From the NCBI GenBank assembly GCA_003599415.1, contig QZKB01000140.1, positions 1 through 54,468 on the forward strand: 54,468 bases of DNA, in the 5' to 3' direction. The position numbers and the translations under genes are program-made. The notes beneath the pieces are model-generated. The model had not been told where the DNA came from. It saw only the letters and a program-made list of their open reading frames with translations, and searched no databases. Shown piece by piece: positions 16,415 to 23,886 of the stretch. Source of the stretch: Ignavibacteriales bacterium. GTDB taxonomy: Bacteria; Bacteroidota; Ignavibacteria; Ignavibacteriales; SURF-24. Position 1 is the first letter of the stretch, and every line of letters begins with the position of its first letter.

Positions 16415-17713
16415 ATGAAGACAAAAGTAATTTTCCTGTTTTTTATTGTGTTCCGGATTGGTTTAATGGGGCAGCAAGGTCAGGCCTGGGAGGAAGCCGG
16501 TTTAACACTTTACCCATTAAAAGGTGGTGAAGCCATTCAATATGGATCTGATATTTACCTGCTGGGTGGGTATTCGGATTCACTTAAGGATAATATTAAT
16601 CTGATTCAATGCTTCAAACCTTATGCGGGTGCTAATAAATTTAATGAGGCCGGTACAATGCTGCACGCAGGTTCGCATCTTATTGCCGGTGTGTTTAATG
16701 ATAAAATTTATGTCTGCGGAAGTTTATATGGTTCTTTAGATACGGCAAAATGGGGGAACGGATTTATCGAATCAATTATTCCTACTGATACCGGTATAAT
16801 TTCAACGGTTATTGATACAAATTTTATGTACCATCGTGCATATTCAACCGGGTTAATTAAAGACAGCATAATTTATATCATTGGTGGTTTAAGTTTTCCC
16901 AATTCATTTACGAATAACGCTGTGCAGCCATATATCGTTTCTTATAATCTTGATAAAAACAGTATTACATATGGATTAGACTCACTTCCTAATTCCACTA
17001 TTATGCCATATAATCAAATGTCGGCAGTAATTGGTGATACGATTTATATTTTTGGAGGGATTCAACATACAATCTCAAAGGACATTTATAAATATGTAAT
17101 TACAACACATACAATTGAAAAGCTTAATGTTGAATTAAAAATACCGCGCGCAGGTGGGAGGGCAGTGTATTTGCCATATGAAAACAGAATTATGATTATC
17201 GGCGGCTTTAATGAAAGCAGTGTTGCACTCCGCTCAACAGAGTATTTTAATCTAACTCCAAATGGTTACGAGGTAACTTCAGGCCCGTCTTTAAAAAATG
17301 GAAGACAGGAATTTGCCGCAGTAACTTATTCGAAAACTGTTTATGTTTTTGGTGGTATCGGACAATTCAATAACAGCATATATGAAATTGAATTTCTTGG
17401 CGGTAGTATGACCGGTGTTGACGATGAGAATAATATTCCGGACGCTTTTTTGCTGCGTCAGAATTATCCCAATCCATTTAATCCGTTTACAACAATAAAA
17501 TTTACGTTACCAAAGGTAGAGACGTCATATATGACGTCTCTACGAATATACAATATTCTTGGTAAAGAAATAATTACCTTAATAAATAAAGAATTATCTG
17601 CCGGAGAATACGAAGTTGAACTGGATGGCAGCAGTTTATCAAGCGGAATATATTTTTATACTCTACAATCCGGCCCTTTTACAGAAACAAAAAAGATGAT
17701 TCTGCTTAAGTAA
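16415..17713 (+). CDS. Secreted Kelch-repeat protein with T9SS sorting domain
   Basis: This 432-residue protein has a signal peptide ending near L-M-G-Q-Q. The body carries Kelch-type blades with double glycines and following aromatic residues: D-I-Y-L-L-G-G-Y, I-I-Y-I-I-G-G-L, T-I-Y-I-F-G-G-I, R-I-M-I-I-G-G-F, T-V-Y-V-F-G-G-I. This predicts a beta-propeller. The C-terminal about 85 residues are a T9SS type A domain (LRQNYPNPFNPFTTIKFTL, ending K-K-M-I-L-L-K). Between the first and second strands of that domain a perfect 28-bp palindrome (17516-17543) is read in frame as roughly V-E-T-S-Y-M-T-S-L. Compared with the other sorting domains in this window, this region is about three residues longer. 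It follows the kinase and a sigma-54-like site, so it is a candidate regulated output. Confidence 0.9.
   Translation: MKTKVIFLFFIVFRIGLMGQQGQAWEEAGLTLYPLKGGEAIQYGSDIYLLGGYSDSLKDNINLIQCFKPYAGANKFNEAGTMLHAGSHLIAGVFNDKIYVCGSLYGSLDTAKWGNGFIESIIPTDTGIISTVIDTNFMYHRAYSTGLIKDSIIYIIGGLSFPNSFTNNAVQPYIVSYNLDKNSITYGLDSLPNSTIMPYNQMSAVIGDTIYIFGGIQHTISKDIYKYVITTHTIEKLNVELKIPRAGGRAVYLPYENRIMIIGGFNESSVALRSTEYFNLTPNGYEVTSGPSLKNGRQEFAAVTYSKTVYVFGGIGQFNNSIYEIEFLGGSMTGVDDENNIPDAFLLRQNYPNPFNPFTTIKFTLPKVETSYMTSLRIYNILGKEIITLINKELSAGEYEVELDGSSLSSGIYFYTLQSGPFTETKKMILLK
17516..17543. repeat. Perfect 28-bp palindrome inside the Kelch/T9SS coding sequence
   Basis: The half-site is GTAGAGACGTCATA and the second half is its exact reverse complement, with no loop. 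It lies in frame in the T9SS sorting domain, where the other sorting domains of the window have no such sequence. GTAGAGACG...CGTCTCTAC ends recall short dispersed palindromic repeats of other bacteria, but I saw no second copy in this window. Confidence 0.85.
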
Positions 17714-17714
17714 T

Positions 17715-18554
17715 ATGAAGATTAAACTTGTTGCAATCCTGATACTCTGCATTGCTAATTCATTCCTTGCTCAGGAGAAAGTTAGCCTGCAGGACATTAT
17801 TCTTAAGTATGAATCGCTTGAGTACAATGATGTTATTTCACTGACAGCTAATATCTTGAAAACAGGCACTCTTAATAAAAATGAGCTGATTGAAGTATAT
17901 ACTATGAAAGCAGTTTCGCACTTTGCTTTATCCCAGGAAGTTGAATCGAAAAACTGCTTTATTGAAATTCTTAAGCTGGATAAAAATTTTAATCCCGATC
18001 CTGTTAAAGTCTCGCCAAAGATTATTTTATTTTTTAATGATGTGAAGGAAGAATTTCTTAAAACCAATGCTCAGGTTGAAAAGCAAACTGAACCGGAAAA
18101 AGACTCTCCGAAAGATTCAATTCTTGCTGTAAATAAAAATCTTTTATTCAAAGAAAAGACTGAATTTAAAAATTATTTAATGAAATCCATAATCCTTCCG
18201 GGTTGGGGGCATTTAAGTCATAATGGTTCTTCTGTAAAAGGCTGGCTGTTAACATCTGCATCAATACTGAATACAGGTGCGCTTATTTATTTTATAATTG
18301 ATGCGGACAAAAAAGAAAAAGATTATTTAAACCAATCTGATGAAGTCCAAATAAAATCAATGTATAACAAGTTCAACACGTCATTTAAAACAAGGAATGT
18401 ATTAATAACTTCTCTTGTTGCAATCTGGCTTTATGCCCAGGCGGATTTATTACTGTTTTCTTTTGATGATATGAATGCGGATATAAATTTAAGCTTACCG
18501 GGTAATACAACTTCCGAAATTCCACTTCAGCTGAATTTCAATTTAAAGTTTTAA
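17715..18554 (+). CDS. Exported DUF5683-like protein with N-terminal helical repeat region
   Basis: This 279-residue protein has a signal peptide (MKIKLVAILILC to F-L-A-Q). Residues about 25-115 are helical and TPR-like (V-Y-T-M-K-A-V-S-H-F-A-L-S). A linker precedes a C-terminal part with S-I-I-L-P-G-W-G-H-L-S-H-N-G (about 161-174) and two hydrophobic helices (W-L-L-T-S-A-S-I-L-N-T-G-A-L-I-Y and V-L-I-T-S-L-V-A-I-W-L-Y-A). The P-G-W-G-x-L element and following helices resemble DUF5683-type envelope proteins of Bacteroidota. It starts one base after the Kelch gene stop, so the two are very probably co-translated. Function unknown. Confidence 0.8.
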   Translation: MKIKLVAILILCIANSFLAQEKVSLQDIILKYESLEYNDVISLTANILKTGTLNKNELIEVYTMKAVSHFALSQEVESKNCFIEILKLDKNFNPDPVKVSPKIILFFNDVKEEFLKTNAQVEKQTEPEKDSPKDSILAVNKNLLFKEKTEFKNYLMKSIILPGWGHLSHNGSSVKGWLLTSASILNTGALIYFIIDADKKEKDYLNQSDEVQIKSMYNKFNTSFKTRNVLITSLVAIWLYAQADLLLFSFDDMNADINLSLPGNTTSEIPLQLNFNLKF

Positions 18555-18581
18555 AACTTACTGCGAATAAATTTCACACTA

Positions 18582-18635
18582 TGAAAAAATATCTATCCAT
18601 TCGATAGTGAAAGCTATTCTTTCATAGATATTTCA
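18582..18635 (+). repeat. Imperfect stem-loop after the DUF5683-like gene
   Basis: ATATCTAT (18589-18596) pairs with ATAGATAT (18624-18631), extended by TGAAA/TTTCA, with a second small stem (GATAG/CTATT) in the loop. It may end the module transcript, but no clear T tract follows. Confidence 0.35.
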
Positions 18636-18787
18636 AATGAATTTTATGGTATAGTAAATGCAGATTACAAATGCACACAAAAATAATTAATGTTTTTCTA
18701 AGAATCGGCGATTTGTTGATTTATGTTCTTTACACACCTAAAAAATTTGCCCCTTACATATCTCCACGACCTCAGAAGCGGACAGAT

Positions 18788-18814
18788 CCCGGTCAGGAAA
18801 ATTCCTCGACCGGG
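18788..18814. repeat. GC-rich inverted repeat
   Basis: CCCGGTC (18788-18794) pairs with GACCGGG (18808-18814), and AGGAA with TTCCT inside. The GC content of the hairpin and of the flank from about 18765 contrasts with the AT-rich surroundings, suggesting a small inserted repeat. Confidence 0.6.
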
Positions 18815-18861
18815 TATTTGTCGTTAGTAAAAACACATATAATTAGTCAAAATATCATTTG

Positions 18862-18890
18862 TTGATTTTAATAGGCTTCCTTAGTAATTT
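18862..18890 (+). promoter_or_regulatory. Putative promoter of the YtxH/DUF948 pair
   Basis: TTGATT (18862-18867), 17-base spacer, TAATTT (18885-18890). The predicted start leaves a leader of about 26 bases that contains a strong AAGGAGG ribosome site before ATG 18923. Confidence 0.45.
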
Positions 18891-18922
18891 TACACGAAAT
18901 ATCTAATAAAAAAGGAGGACTT

Positions 18923-19339
18923 ATGTCACGAGATAATGGTTTAGGCAAAGGTATACTTTTAGGTTTTTTGGCTGGCTCTGCAATTGGAGCAATAATAGCC
19001 TTACTCTATGCCCCAAAGAGTGGTAAAGAATTACGCGGAGATATAAAAGAAAAGACAGATGAATTCCTTGACAGCAGTTCCGAATACCTGGCAAATGCTA
19101 AAGTAAAAGCGACCGAAATTATAAATGAAGGTAAAAAGCGTTCTGAGAGAATAATCTCCGATGCTAAGGTAAAAGTTGAAAATCTTTTACACGATGCAGA
19201 AAAAGTTCTTACCGATGCTAAGGCAAAGACAGGCGAATATGTAGCGTCCGGTAAAGAAAACCTTCAAAAAGAAAGTGAAAAGCTTAAAAATGCTTTTAAA
19301 GCCGGCGTTGATGCTTACAAGAATGAGCAAAATTCATAA
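18923..19339 (+). CDS. YtxH domain protein
   Basis: This 138-residue protein has a short N-terminal membrane segment rich in small residues (G-I-L-L-G-F-L-A-G-S-A-I-G-A-I-I-A-L-L-Y) followed by A-P-K-S-G-K-E-L-R, the YtxH (PF12732) signature. The rest is a long charged, alanine-rich helix with A-K-V-K/A-K-A-K repeats that should form a coiled coil. YtxH proteins are often stress-induced; the molecular role is unknown. A strong AAGGAGG ribosome site precedes the start. The stop overlaps the next start by one base (TAATG), so the two are translationally coupled. Confidence 0.9.
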   Translation: MSRDNGLGKGILLGFLAGSAIGAIIALLYAPKSGKELRGDIKEKTDEFLDSSSEYLANAKVKATEIINEGKKRSERIISDAKVKVENLLHDAEKVLTDAKAKTGEYVASGKENLQKESEKLKNAFKAGVDAYKNEQNS

Positions 19340-19731
19340 TGGAAGTTCTTCTTGATATTTTAACAGCTTTATTAATTCTTTCTGTAAGTGCCCTGTGTGT
19401 TTATCTTATTTTCTTTTTGAAACGTACTACACAGACGCTTGAAAAACTTCAGGATGATATTCATCGCTTGGCTGATAAAGCTGACCCGGTTCTTTCAAAG
19501 CTTGACTCCGTAAGCGATAATATTTCATTTGTTGTTGATGAATTAAAGGAACACGTTTTGGCAATTGGAGATGTATTACACCAGGCTAAAGACAAAGCTG
19601 AAAGTTTATTGAATATTGATAAAAAAATAAAAACCAGTTTAGAAAATTCTCCCATTGCCGATTTATACCGGAGATTGAACGGCGTTTCTAAAGGCGTATC
19701 GGCGTTTTGGAATACATATAAAAGAAAATAA
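19339..19731 (+). CDS. DUF948/YtxG-like membrane-anchored coiled-coil protein
   Basis: This 130-residue protein has an N-terminal transmembrane helix (L-L-I-L-S-V-S-A-L-C-V-Y-L-I-F-F) and then a helical region with heptad character (T-L-E-K-L-Q-D-D-I-H-R-L, V-L-S-K-L-D-S-V-S-D-N-I-S). This is the layout of the DUF948 family (YtxG in Bacillus). DUF948 next to YtxH is a recurrent pairing, also seen in Bacillus. Function unknown, probably envelope stress. It overlaps the previous gene by one base. Confidence 0.82.
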   Translation: MEVLLDILTALLILSVSALCVYLIFFLKRTTQTLEKLQDDIHRLADKADPVLSKLDSVSDNISFVVDELKEHVLAIGDVLHQAKDKAESLLNIDKKIKTSLENSPIADLYRRLNGVSKGVSAFWNTYKRK

Positions 19732-19770
19732 ATAAAATAATAGTGGTTAATTAAATTCTCTGGAGGTCAC

Positions 19771-21861
19771 TTGAAAGAATATGGACCGGAGGCAATCCGG
19801 AATATTGCGTTTATTGGTCACGGCGGTAGCGGCAAAACTTCTTTATCAGAGTTGATTCTTTTTACTGCAGGTGAAATAAATAGAATCGGAAAAATTGAAG
19901 AAGGAAATACCGTTGCCGATTTTAATGCGAATGAAATCGAACGTCAAATTTCTATCTCTGCTGTTCCGCTTCACGTTGAATGGAATAATATTAAAGTTAA
20001 CTTTATTGATACACCGGGCTATACTGATTTCATAGGCCAGGTTAAATCATCACTTCGTGTGGTTGATAACGCTGTTTCGGTTGTTAAATCCGCAGAAGGA
20101 GTTGAAGTTGGTACAGAAGCAACATGGAATTTCGTAAGAGAATACAACTTATCATCATCAATTCTTATAAATAAAGTTGATAACGAACATTCCAAGTTTT
20201 TTGAAACTGCAAAACAAGTAAAAGAAATTTTAAGCAGCGATGCTGTCATCGTTACTTTTCCAGCAAAAGAAGGTATGAATTTCGACACCGTTATTGATGT
20301 AGTTAAGCAGAAGGCTTACACATACGGTGAAGCCGGCAGCAGAAAAGTTACAGAAACGGATATTCCTGCCGATAAAAAAGCTGAAGCTGAAAAACTAAGA
20401 GAGGAGTTGATTGAGAAAGTAGCTGAAAGCAGTGAAGAGCTGATGAATAATTTCTTTGAAAACGGTACCCTTACCGAAGATGAACTTGTAACAGGTTTAA
20501 AAGCGGCTATTCTTAAAAAAGGATTAGTTCCTGTTTTTGCAATTTCATCAACAAAAGGAGTTGGCGTAAATAACTTTTTAGACTTTGCTGCAAAATATTT
20601 CCCTTCACCTGTTGATTGTGGTGCAGTAGAAGCAACTATGAAAGGTGCAAATCAAAAAGTTAAAGTAAGCTGCGATCCTAAAGGTGAACCAGTGCTTTTC
20701 TCTTTTAAAACTTTATCTGAACAGCACGTTGGAGAGCTTTCTTTCTACAGAGTTTATTCAGGTACAATTACACCTGGATTAGATTTAATTAACCAGACAA
20801 ATGCAAAATCGGAAAGACTTGGACAATTATCGTTTACGAATGGTAAGACAAGAAAAGATGCTCCGCGCATTTTAGCAGGTGATATTGGCGCTGTTGTTAA
20901 ATTGAAAGATACACATACCAATGATACTTTATCTTCCAAAAATTATAATGTTGTTATAAAACCAATTGTATTCCCGGATCCTATCATACATGAAGCAATC
21001 GTTCCTAAAGCAAAAGGTGATGAAGATAAGATTTCTGCAGGGTTACATACATTACACGAAGAAGATCCAACATTCGTACATAAATTTGATCCAGAATTAA
21101 GTCAGACTGTTGTTTCAGGCCAGGGTGAGATGCAATTGCTACTTGCTGTTAAATTATTGAAGGAACGTTACGGAGTAGAAGTAGAACTAAAAGAGCCAAG
21201 GATTCCTTACAGGGAAACTATTAAAGGCCGGTGTGAAGAAGCTGAATATAAACATAAAAAACAGTCCGGCGGTCGTGGTCAGTTTGGTCATGTATTCTTG
21301 AAAGTTGAACCACAGCCACGTGGCGGTGGATTTGAATTTGTTAATGCTATAGTAGGCGGAGTTATTCCTGGCAGATTTATTCCTGCTGTTGAAAAAGGAA
21401 TAGTTGAAACTATGGCAAAAGGTGTTATTGCCGGTTCAAAAGTGGTTGATGTTAAAGCTACTTTGTATTTCGGTTCATTCCATGACGTTGACTCTGACGA
21501 AGTTTCTTTTAAGATTGCCGGCTCGCAGGCATTCAAAAAAGGTTTCCAGGATGCTAAACCTATTTTACTTGAACCGATTTATGAAGTTGAAGTAAAAGTA
21601 CCCGAAGAATTCATGGGTGACGTTATGGGAGATTTGTCAAGTAAACGTGGAAAGATTTTAGGTATGGATGCCGAAGGTCATTTCCAAATAATTAAGGCAA
21701 ACGTTCCTCTGTCTGAACTTTACAAATATTCAACTAACCTTAGAAGCTTAACATCCGGTCGTGGTATGTACAAAGCAAAATTCTCCTTCTACGAAGAAGT
21801 ACCAAGAGAAGTTGAAGCGAAGGTAATTGAAGAATATAAGAAATCAAAAGAAGAAGAATAA
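19771..21861 (+). CDS. Elongation factor G-like GTPase, EF-G2 type
   Basis: This 696-residue translational GTPase has full EF-G domain order. G1 is G-H-G-G-S-G-K-T-S (residues 15-23), G3 is D-T-P-G-Y-T-D-F and G4 is N-K-V-D. It belongs to the EF-G2-like branch rather than canonical FusA. The histidine of D-T-P-G-H is tyrosine, and switch I reads E-R-Q-I-S-I-S instead of E-R-G-I-T-I-T. Domain IV (Q-S-G-G-R-G-Q-F-G-H-V) is intact. EF-G2 proteins vary in ribosome-dependent GTPase activity, so a specialised role in translation is possible. The start is TTG 19771; GGAGGT (19762-19767) lies close in front and no in-frame ATG precedes the G1 motif. A terminator follows. Confidence 0.9.
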   Translation: MKEYGPEAIRNIAFIGHGGSGKTSLSELILFTAGEINRIGKIEEGNTVADFNANEIERQISISAVPLHVEWNNIKVNFIDTPGYTDFIGQVKSSLRVVDNAVSVVKSAEGVEVGTEATWNFVREYNLSSSILINKVDNEHSKFFETAKQVKEILSSDAVIVTFPAKEGMNFDTVIDVVKQKAYTYGEAGSRKVTETDIPADKKAEAEKLREELIEKVAESSEELMNNFFENGTLTEDELVTGLKAAILKKGLVPVFAISSTKGVGVNNFLDFAAKYFPSPVDCGAVEATMKGANQKVKVSCDPKGEPVLFSFKTLSEQHVGELSFYRVYSGTITPGLDLINQTNAKSERLGQLSFTNGKTRKDAPRILAGDIGAVVKLKDTHTNDTLSSKNYNVVIKPIVFPDPIIHEAIVPKAKGDEDKISAGLHTLHEEDPTFVHKFDPELSQTVVSGQGEMQLLLAVKLLKERYGVEVELKEPRIPYRETIKGRCEEAEYKHKKQSGGRGQFGHVFLKVEPQPRGGGFEFVNAIVGGVIPGRFIPAVEKGIVETMAKGVIAGSKVVDVKATLYFGSFHDVDSDEVSFKIAGSQAFKKGFQDAKPILLEPIYEVEVKVPEEFMGDVMGDLSSKRGKILGMDAEGHFQIIKANVPLSELYKYSTNLRSLTSGRGMYKAKFSFYEEVPREVEAKVIEEYKKSKEEE

Positions 21862-21883
21862 GATTTGCAAATCTTTGCTTAAA

Positions 21884-21912
21884 TGGCCCCGGCATTGTCG
21901 GGGCTATTTAGT
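21884..21912 (+). terminator. Intrinsic terminator after the EF-G2 gene
   Basis: GCCCCG (21886-21891) pairs with CGGGGC (21899-21904) around a seven-base loop, followed by TATTTAGTTT. A 16-base perfect palindrome (AAGATTTGCAAATCTT, 21860-21875) at the stop codon may add to it. Confidence 0.65.
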
Positions 21913-21932
21913 TTATAACTAAAGAGGTTTTA

Positions 21933-22442
21933 ATGGAACGATTGTGGTCACCCTGGCGCTCTAAGTATATTGATTCATTCAATAATGAAAATGAAAATAC
22001 GGGTTGTATATTCTGTAACTGTGAAGCAGTTGATGTAAATGATAATTCCAATTTGATTGTTTATAAAGATAAATTATCGTTTGTTGTTCTGAATCTGTAC
22101 CCTTACAATAGCGGACACCTGCTTGTGGTTCCTTATCGCCATACAGATGATTTTAATTCATTCTCTGATGAAGAGAATCTTGAGATAATGAAGAATCTAC
22201 AGCTTACACAAAATATTTTAACAAAGGTTATGAAACCACATGGCTTTAATGTTGGTGCAAACCTTGGCAGGGCAGCAGGTGCAGGAATTGACCAGCACAT
22301 TCATTTCCATATAGTACCAAGATGGACAGGTGATATTAATTTTATGCCTGCTCTTGGCGAAGTTAAGATCATTTCGCAGGATTTGCTTGATACAAAAAAA
22401 AGATTGGTTGAAGAATTCAACCTGATCGTAAAATCAAAATAG
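21933..22442 (+). CDS. HIT family nucleotide hydrolase/transferase
   Basis: This 169-residue histidine-triad protein has the catalytic motif Q-H-I-H-F-H-I-V (about 121-128). W-S-P-W-R-S-K-Y near the N-terminus and the zinc-type pair C-I-F-C (about 25-28) place it with the Ap4A phosphorylase/hydrolase-like HIT group of Aquifex and Actinobacteria. Likely substrates are dinucleoside polyphosphates or AMP-linked compounds. An AAAGAGG ribosome site precedes ATG 21933. It lies 28 bases before the glycerate kinase gene. Confidence 0.9.
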   Translation: MERLWSPWRSKYIDSFNNENENTGCIFCNCEAVDVNDNSNLIVYKDKLSFVVLNLYPYNSGHLLVVPYRHTDDFNSFSDEENLEIMKNLQLTQNILTKVMKPHGFNVGANLGRAAGAGIDQHIHFHIVPRWTGDINFMPALGEVKIISQDLLDTKKRLVEEFNLIVKSK

Positions 22443-22470
22443 AATTTCTTCTTTCAGAAAAAGTTCTTCG

Positions 22471-23595
22471 ATGACAAGAATATTAATTGCACCAAACAGC
22501 TTTAAAGAATGTGCCGACTCAGTTACAGTTGCAGATTTGATAAGCAGCTCACTTAAGGAAAAAGCTGACGACTTTCATCTTCATCCTGAATTGATAGTTA
22601 AACCTGTTTCTGACGGCGGAGACGGATTCTTGGAAGTCTGCGATAATTTATTCGGGCTAAAGATTTTCACTGTTAAAATTCCTGCTCCGTTCAATAATGT
22701 AATTGTAGATTGTCCTTTAGGTTATTCGTCTCAAAAGCAAACTGTTTACATTGAATCTGCAAAAGTGCTGGGATTAAATCTGATTCCTTTGGAAAAACGT
22801 CATCCGTTAAATTTAAATTCTGCCGGACTTGGTACTCTTCTCAATTATCTGAATAAAGAAAAGAATGATGGCAGGCTTAATTTCAATAAAGTTGTTATAG
22901 GTATTGGTGGTACCGGCACCACAGATTTTGGCATCGGTATGATGGCTGAATTAGGGTTGAAATTATTTGACTCGTATGGAAATCTACTGGAACCATTCCC
23001 TTACAATTTTTCTAAAACATCAAAAATTGTGCACGAAAAAACAGAACAGAATTTTGATGTTGAGGTAGTTGCCGATGTTACTATTCCTTTGCTTGGCAAT
23101 AAAGGAACAGCAAAACTTTTTGCAAAACAGAAAGGTGCTGCGGAAAATGAGATTGAAGAATTGGAAAATGGTCTGCAAAATATAGTAAGGTTGCTTGAAC
23201 CGGGTTATCCATTGAACCTTTATGGTGCCGGTGGAGGTTTAGCAGGAGCTTTTCAATACTTTCTCAACTCAGAAATAAAATTTGCAGACGAATTTATTAA
23301 ATCTGATTGCGGTTTGAATATCCAGCTTAAGCCGGATTATGTTATTACCGGTGAAGGTAAATATGATTATCAAACGGATCTTAATAAAGCCATAGGAGTT
23401 ATTCTGAATGAATTCTCCGAATCTGGTATTCCGGTTTTTATAATTTGCGGTAAGGCAGAAAAAACTAATCCTGTAAAAAATATTTTTGTAATTGAGTTGG
23501 AATCATTCTTTGGAAATAAAAATGAATCGATCCAGCGTTTTAATGAAGGGATTTTAAAAGCTGCTGAGTTGATTCTGAAAAAAATAACGGAGTAA
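22471..23595 (+). CDS. Glycerate kinase (GlxK/GarK family)
   Basis: This 374-residue protein matches glycerate kinase type 1 (PF02595). Hallmarks are I-L-I-A-P-N-S-F-K-E (residues 4-13), P-V-S-D-G-G-D-G-F (about 47-55), V-I-G-I-G-G-T-G-T-T-D-F-G, G-A-G-G-G-L-A-G-A and V-I-T-G-E-G-K-Y-D. It phosphorylates D-glycerate, usually to 2-phosphoglycerate in this family. No glyoxylate or glucarate pathway genes are adjacent, so its pathway here is open. Length is normal. Confidence 0.92.
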   Translation: MTRILIAPNSFKECADSVTVADLISSSLKEKADDFHLHPELIVKPVSDGGDGFLEVCDNLFGLKIFTVKIPAPFNNVIVDCPLGYSSQKQTVYIESAKVLGLNLIPLEKRHPLNLNSAGLGTLLNYLNKEKNDGRLNFNKVVIGIGGTGTTDFGIGMMAELGLKLFDSYGNLLEPFPYNFSKTSKIVHEKTEQNFDVEVVADVTIPLLGNKGTAKLFAKQKGAAENEIEELENGLQNIVRLLEPGYPLNLYGAGGGLAGAFQYFLNSEIKFADEFIKSDCGLNIQLKPDYVITGEGKYDYQTDLNKAIGVILNEFSESGIPVFIICGKAEKTNPVKNIFVIELESFFGNKNESIQRFNEGILKAAELILKKITE

Positions 23596-23886
23596 CTTTT
23601 CAACTAAAGAATGTTTTAACTATCTTTTATTGAAATGATTTTACAAGTTAAGACCTGGCTCATAAAAGCTGAAATAAGAAACGAGCAATAACAATTCTCA
23701 AATAAAAAATAGTTGAGTCAGTTTGTGCTTCTCCACTAAATTGAAAACAAAATATTGTACTTAACCTTGTTCTCTCAGTAACGGAAATTAGATTCAGAAC
23801 TATTTCTTAAAAAAATAATTCACTATTAAAGATTTTAAATAAGCAAAAATTATTATCTCACATATATCGTTCAAAAGGAAAAATTG
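23596..23886. other. 291-bp AT-rich intergenic region before thyX
   Basis: No gene is called. A short frame at 23635-23691 reads M-I-L-Q-V-K-T-W-L-I-K-A-E-I-R-N-E-Q and resembles the C-terminal K-T-W-I-T-K-A-H-N-R-N part of the four-helix-bundle protein at 47608-48009, so it may be a decayed fragment of such a cassette (weak evidence). TTG-rich promoter-like sequences exist but none is convincing. Confidence 0.4.

Larger units (their letters stand above)
18555..18922. other. 368-bp intergenic region with two hairpins and a promoter
   Basis: It holds an AT-rich stem-loop (18582-18635), a GC-rich hairpin (18788-18814) and a putative promoter (18862-18890). A 64-codon open frame (18671-18865) runs through it, but it lacks a ribosome site and contains the GC-rich hairpin, so I do not call it a gene. 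TGG...GC spaced as in sigma-54 sites occurs at 18647-18661 but matches the rest of the consensus poorly. Confidence 0.6.

Noticed and set aside
18647..18661. Second sigma-54-like site upstream of ytxH
   Set aside because: Only the TGG and GC with correct spacing match; the remaining positions do not, as expected by chance in AT-rich DNA.
18671..18865. 64-codon open frame before the YtxH gene
   Set aside because: No ribosome site, no family resemblance, composition changes midway because it runs through the GC-rich hairpin at 18788-18814.
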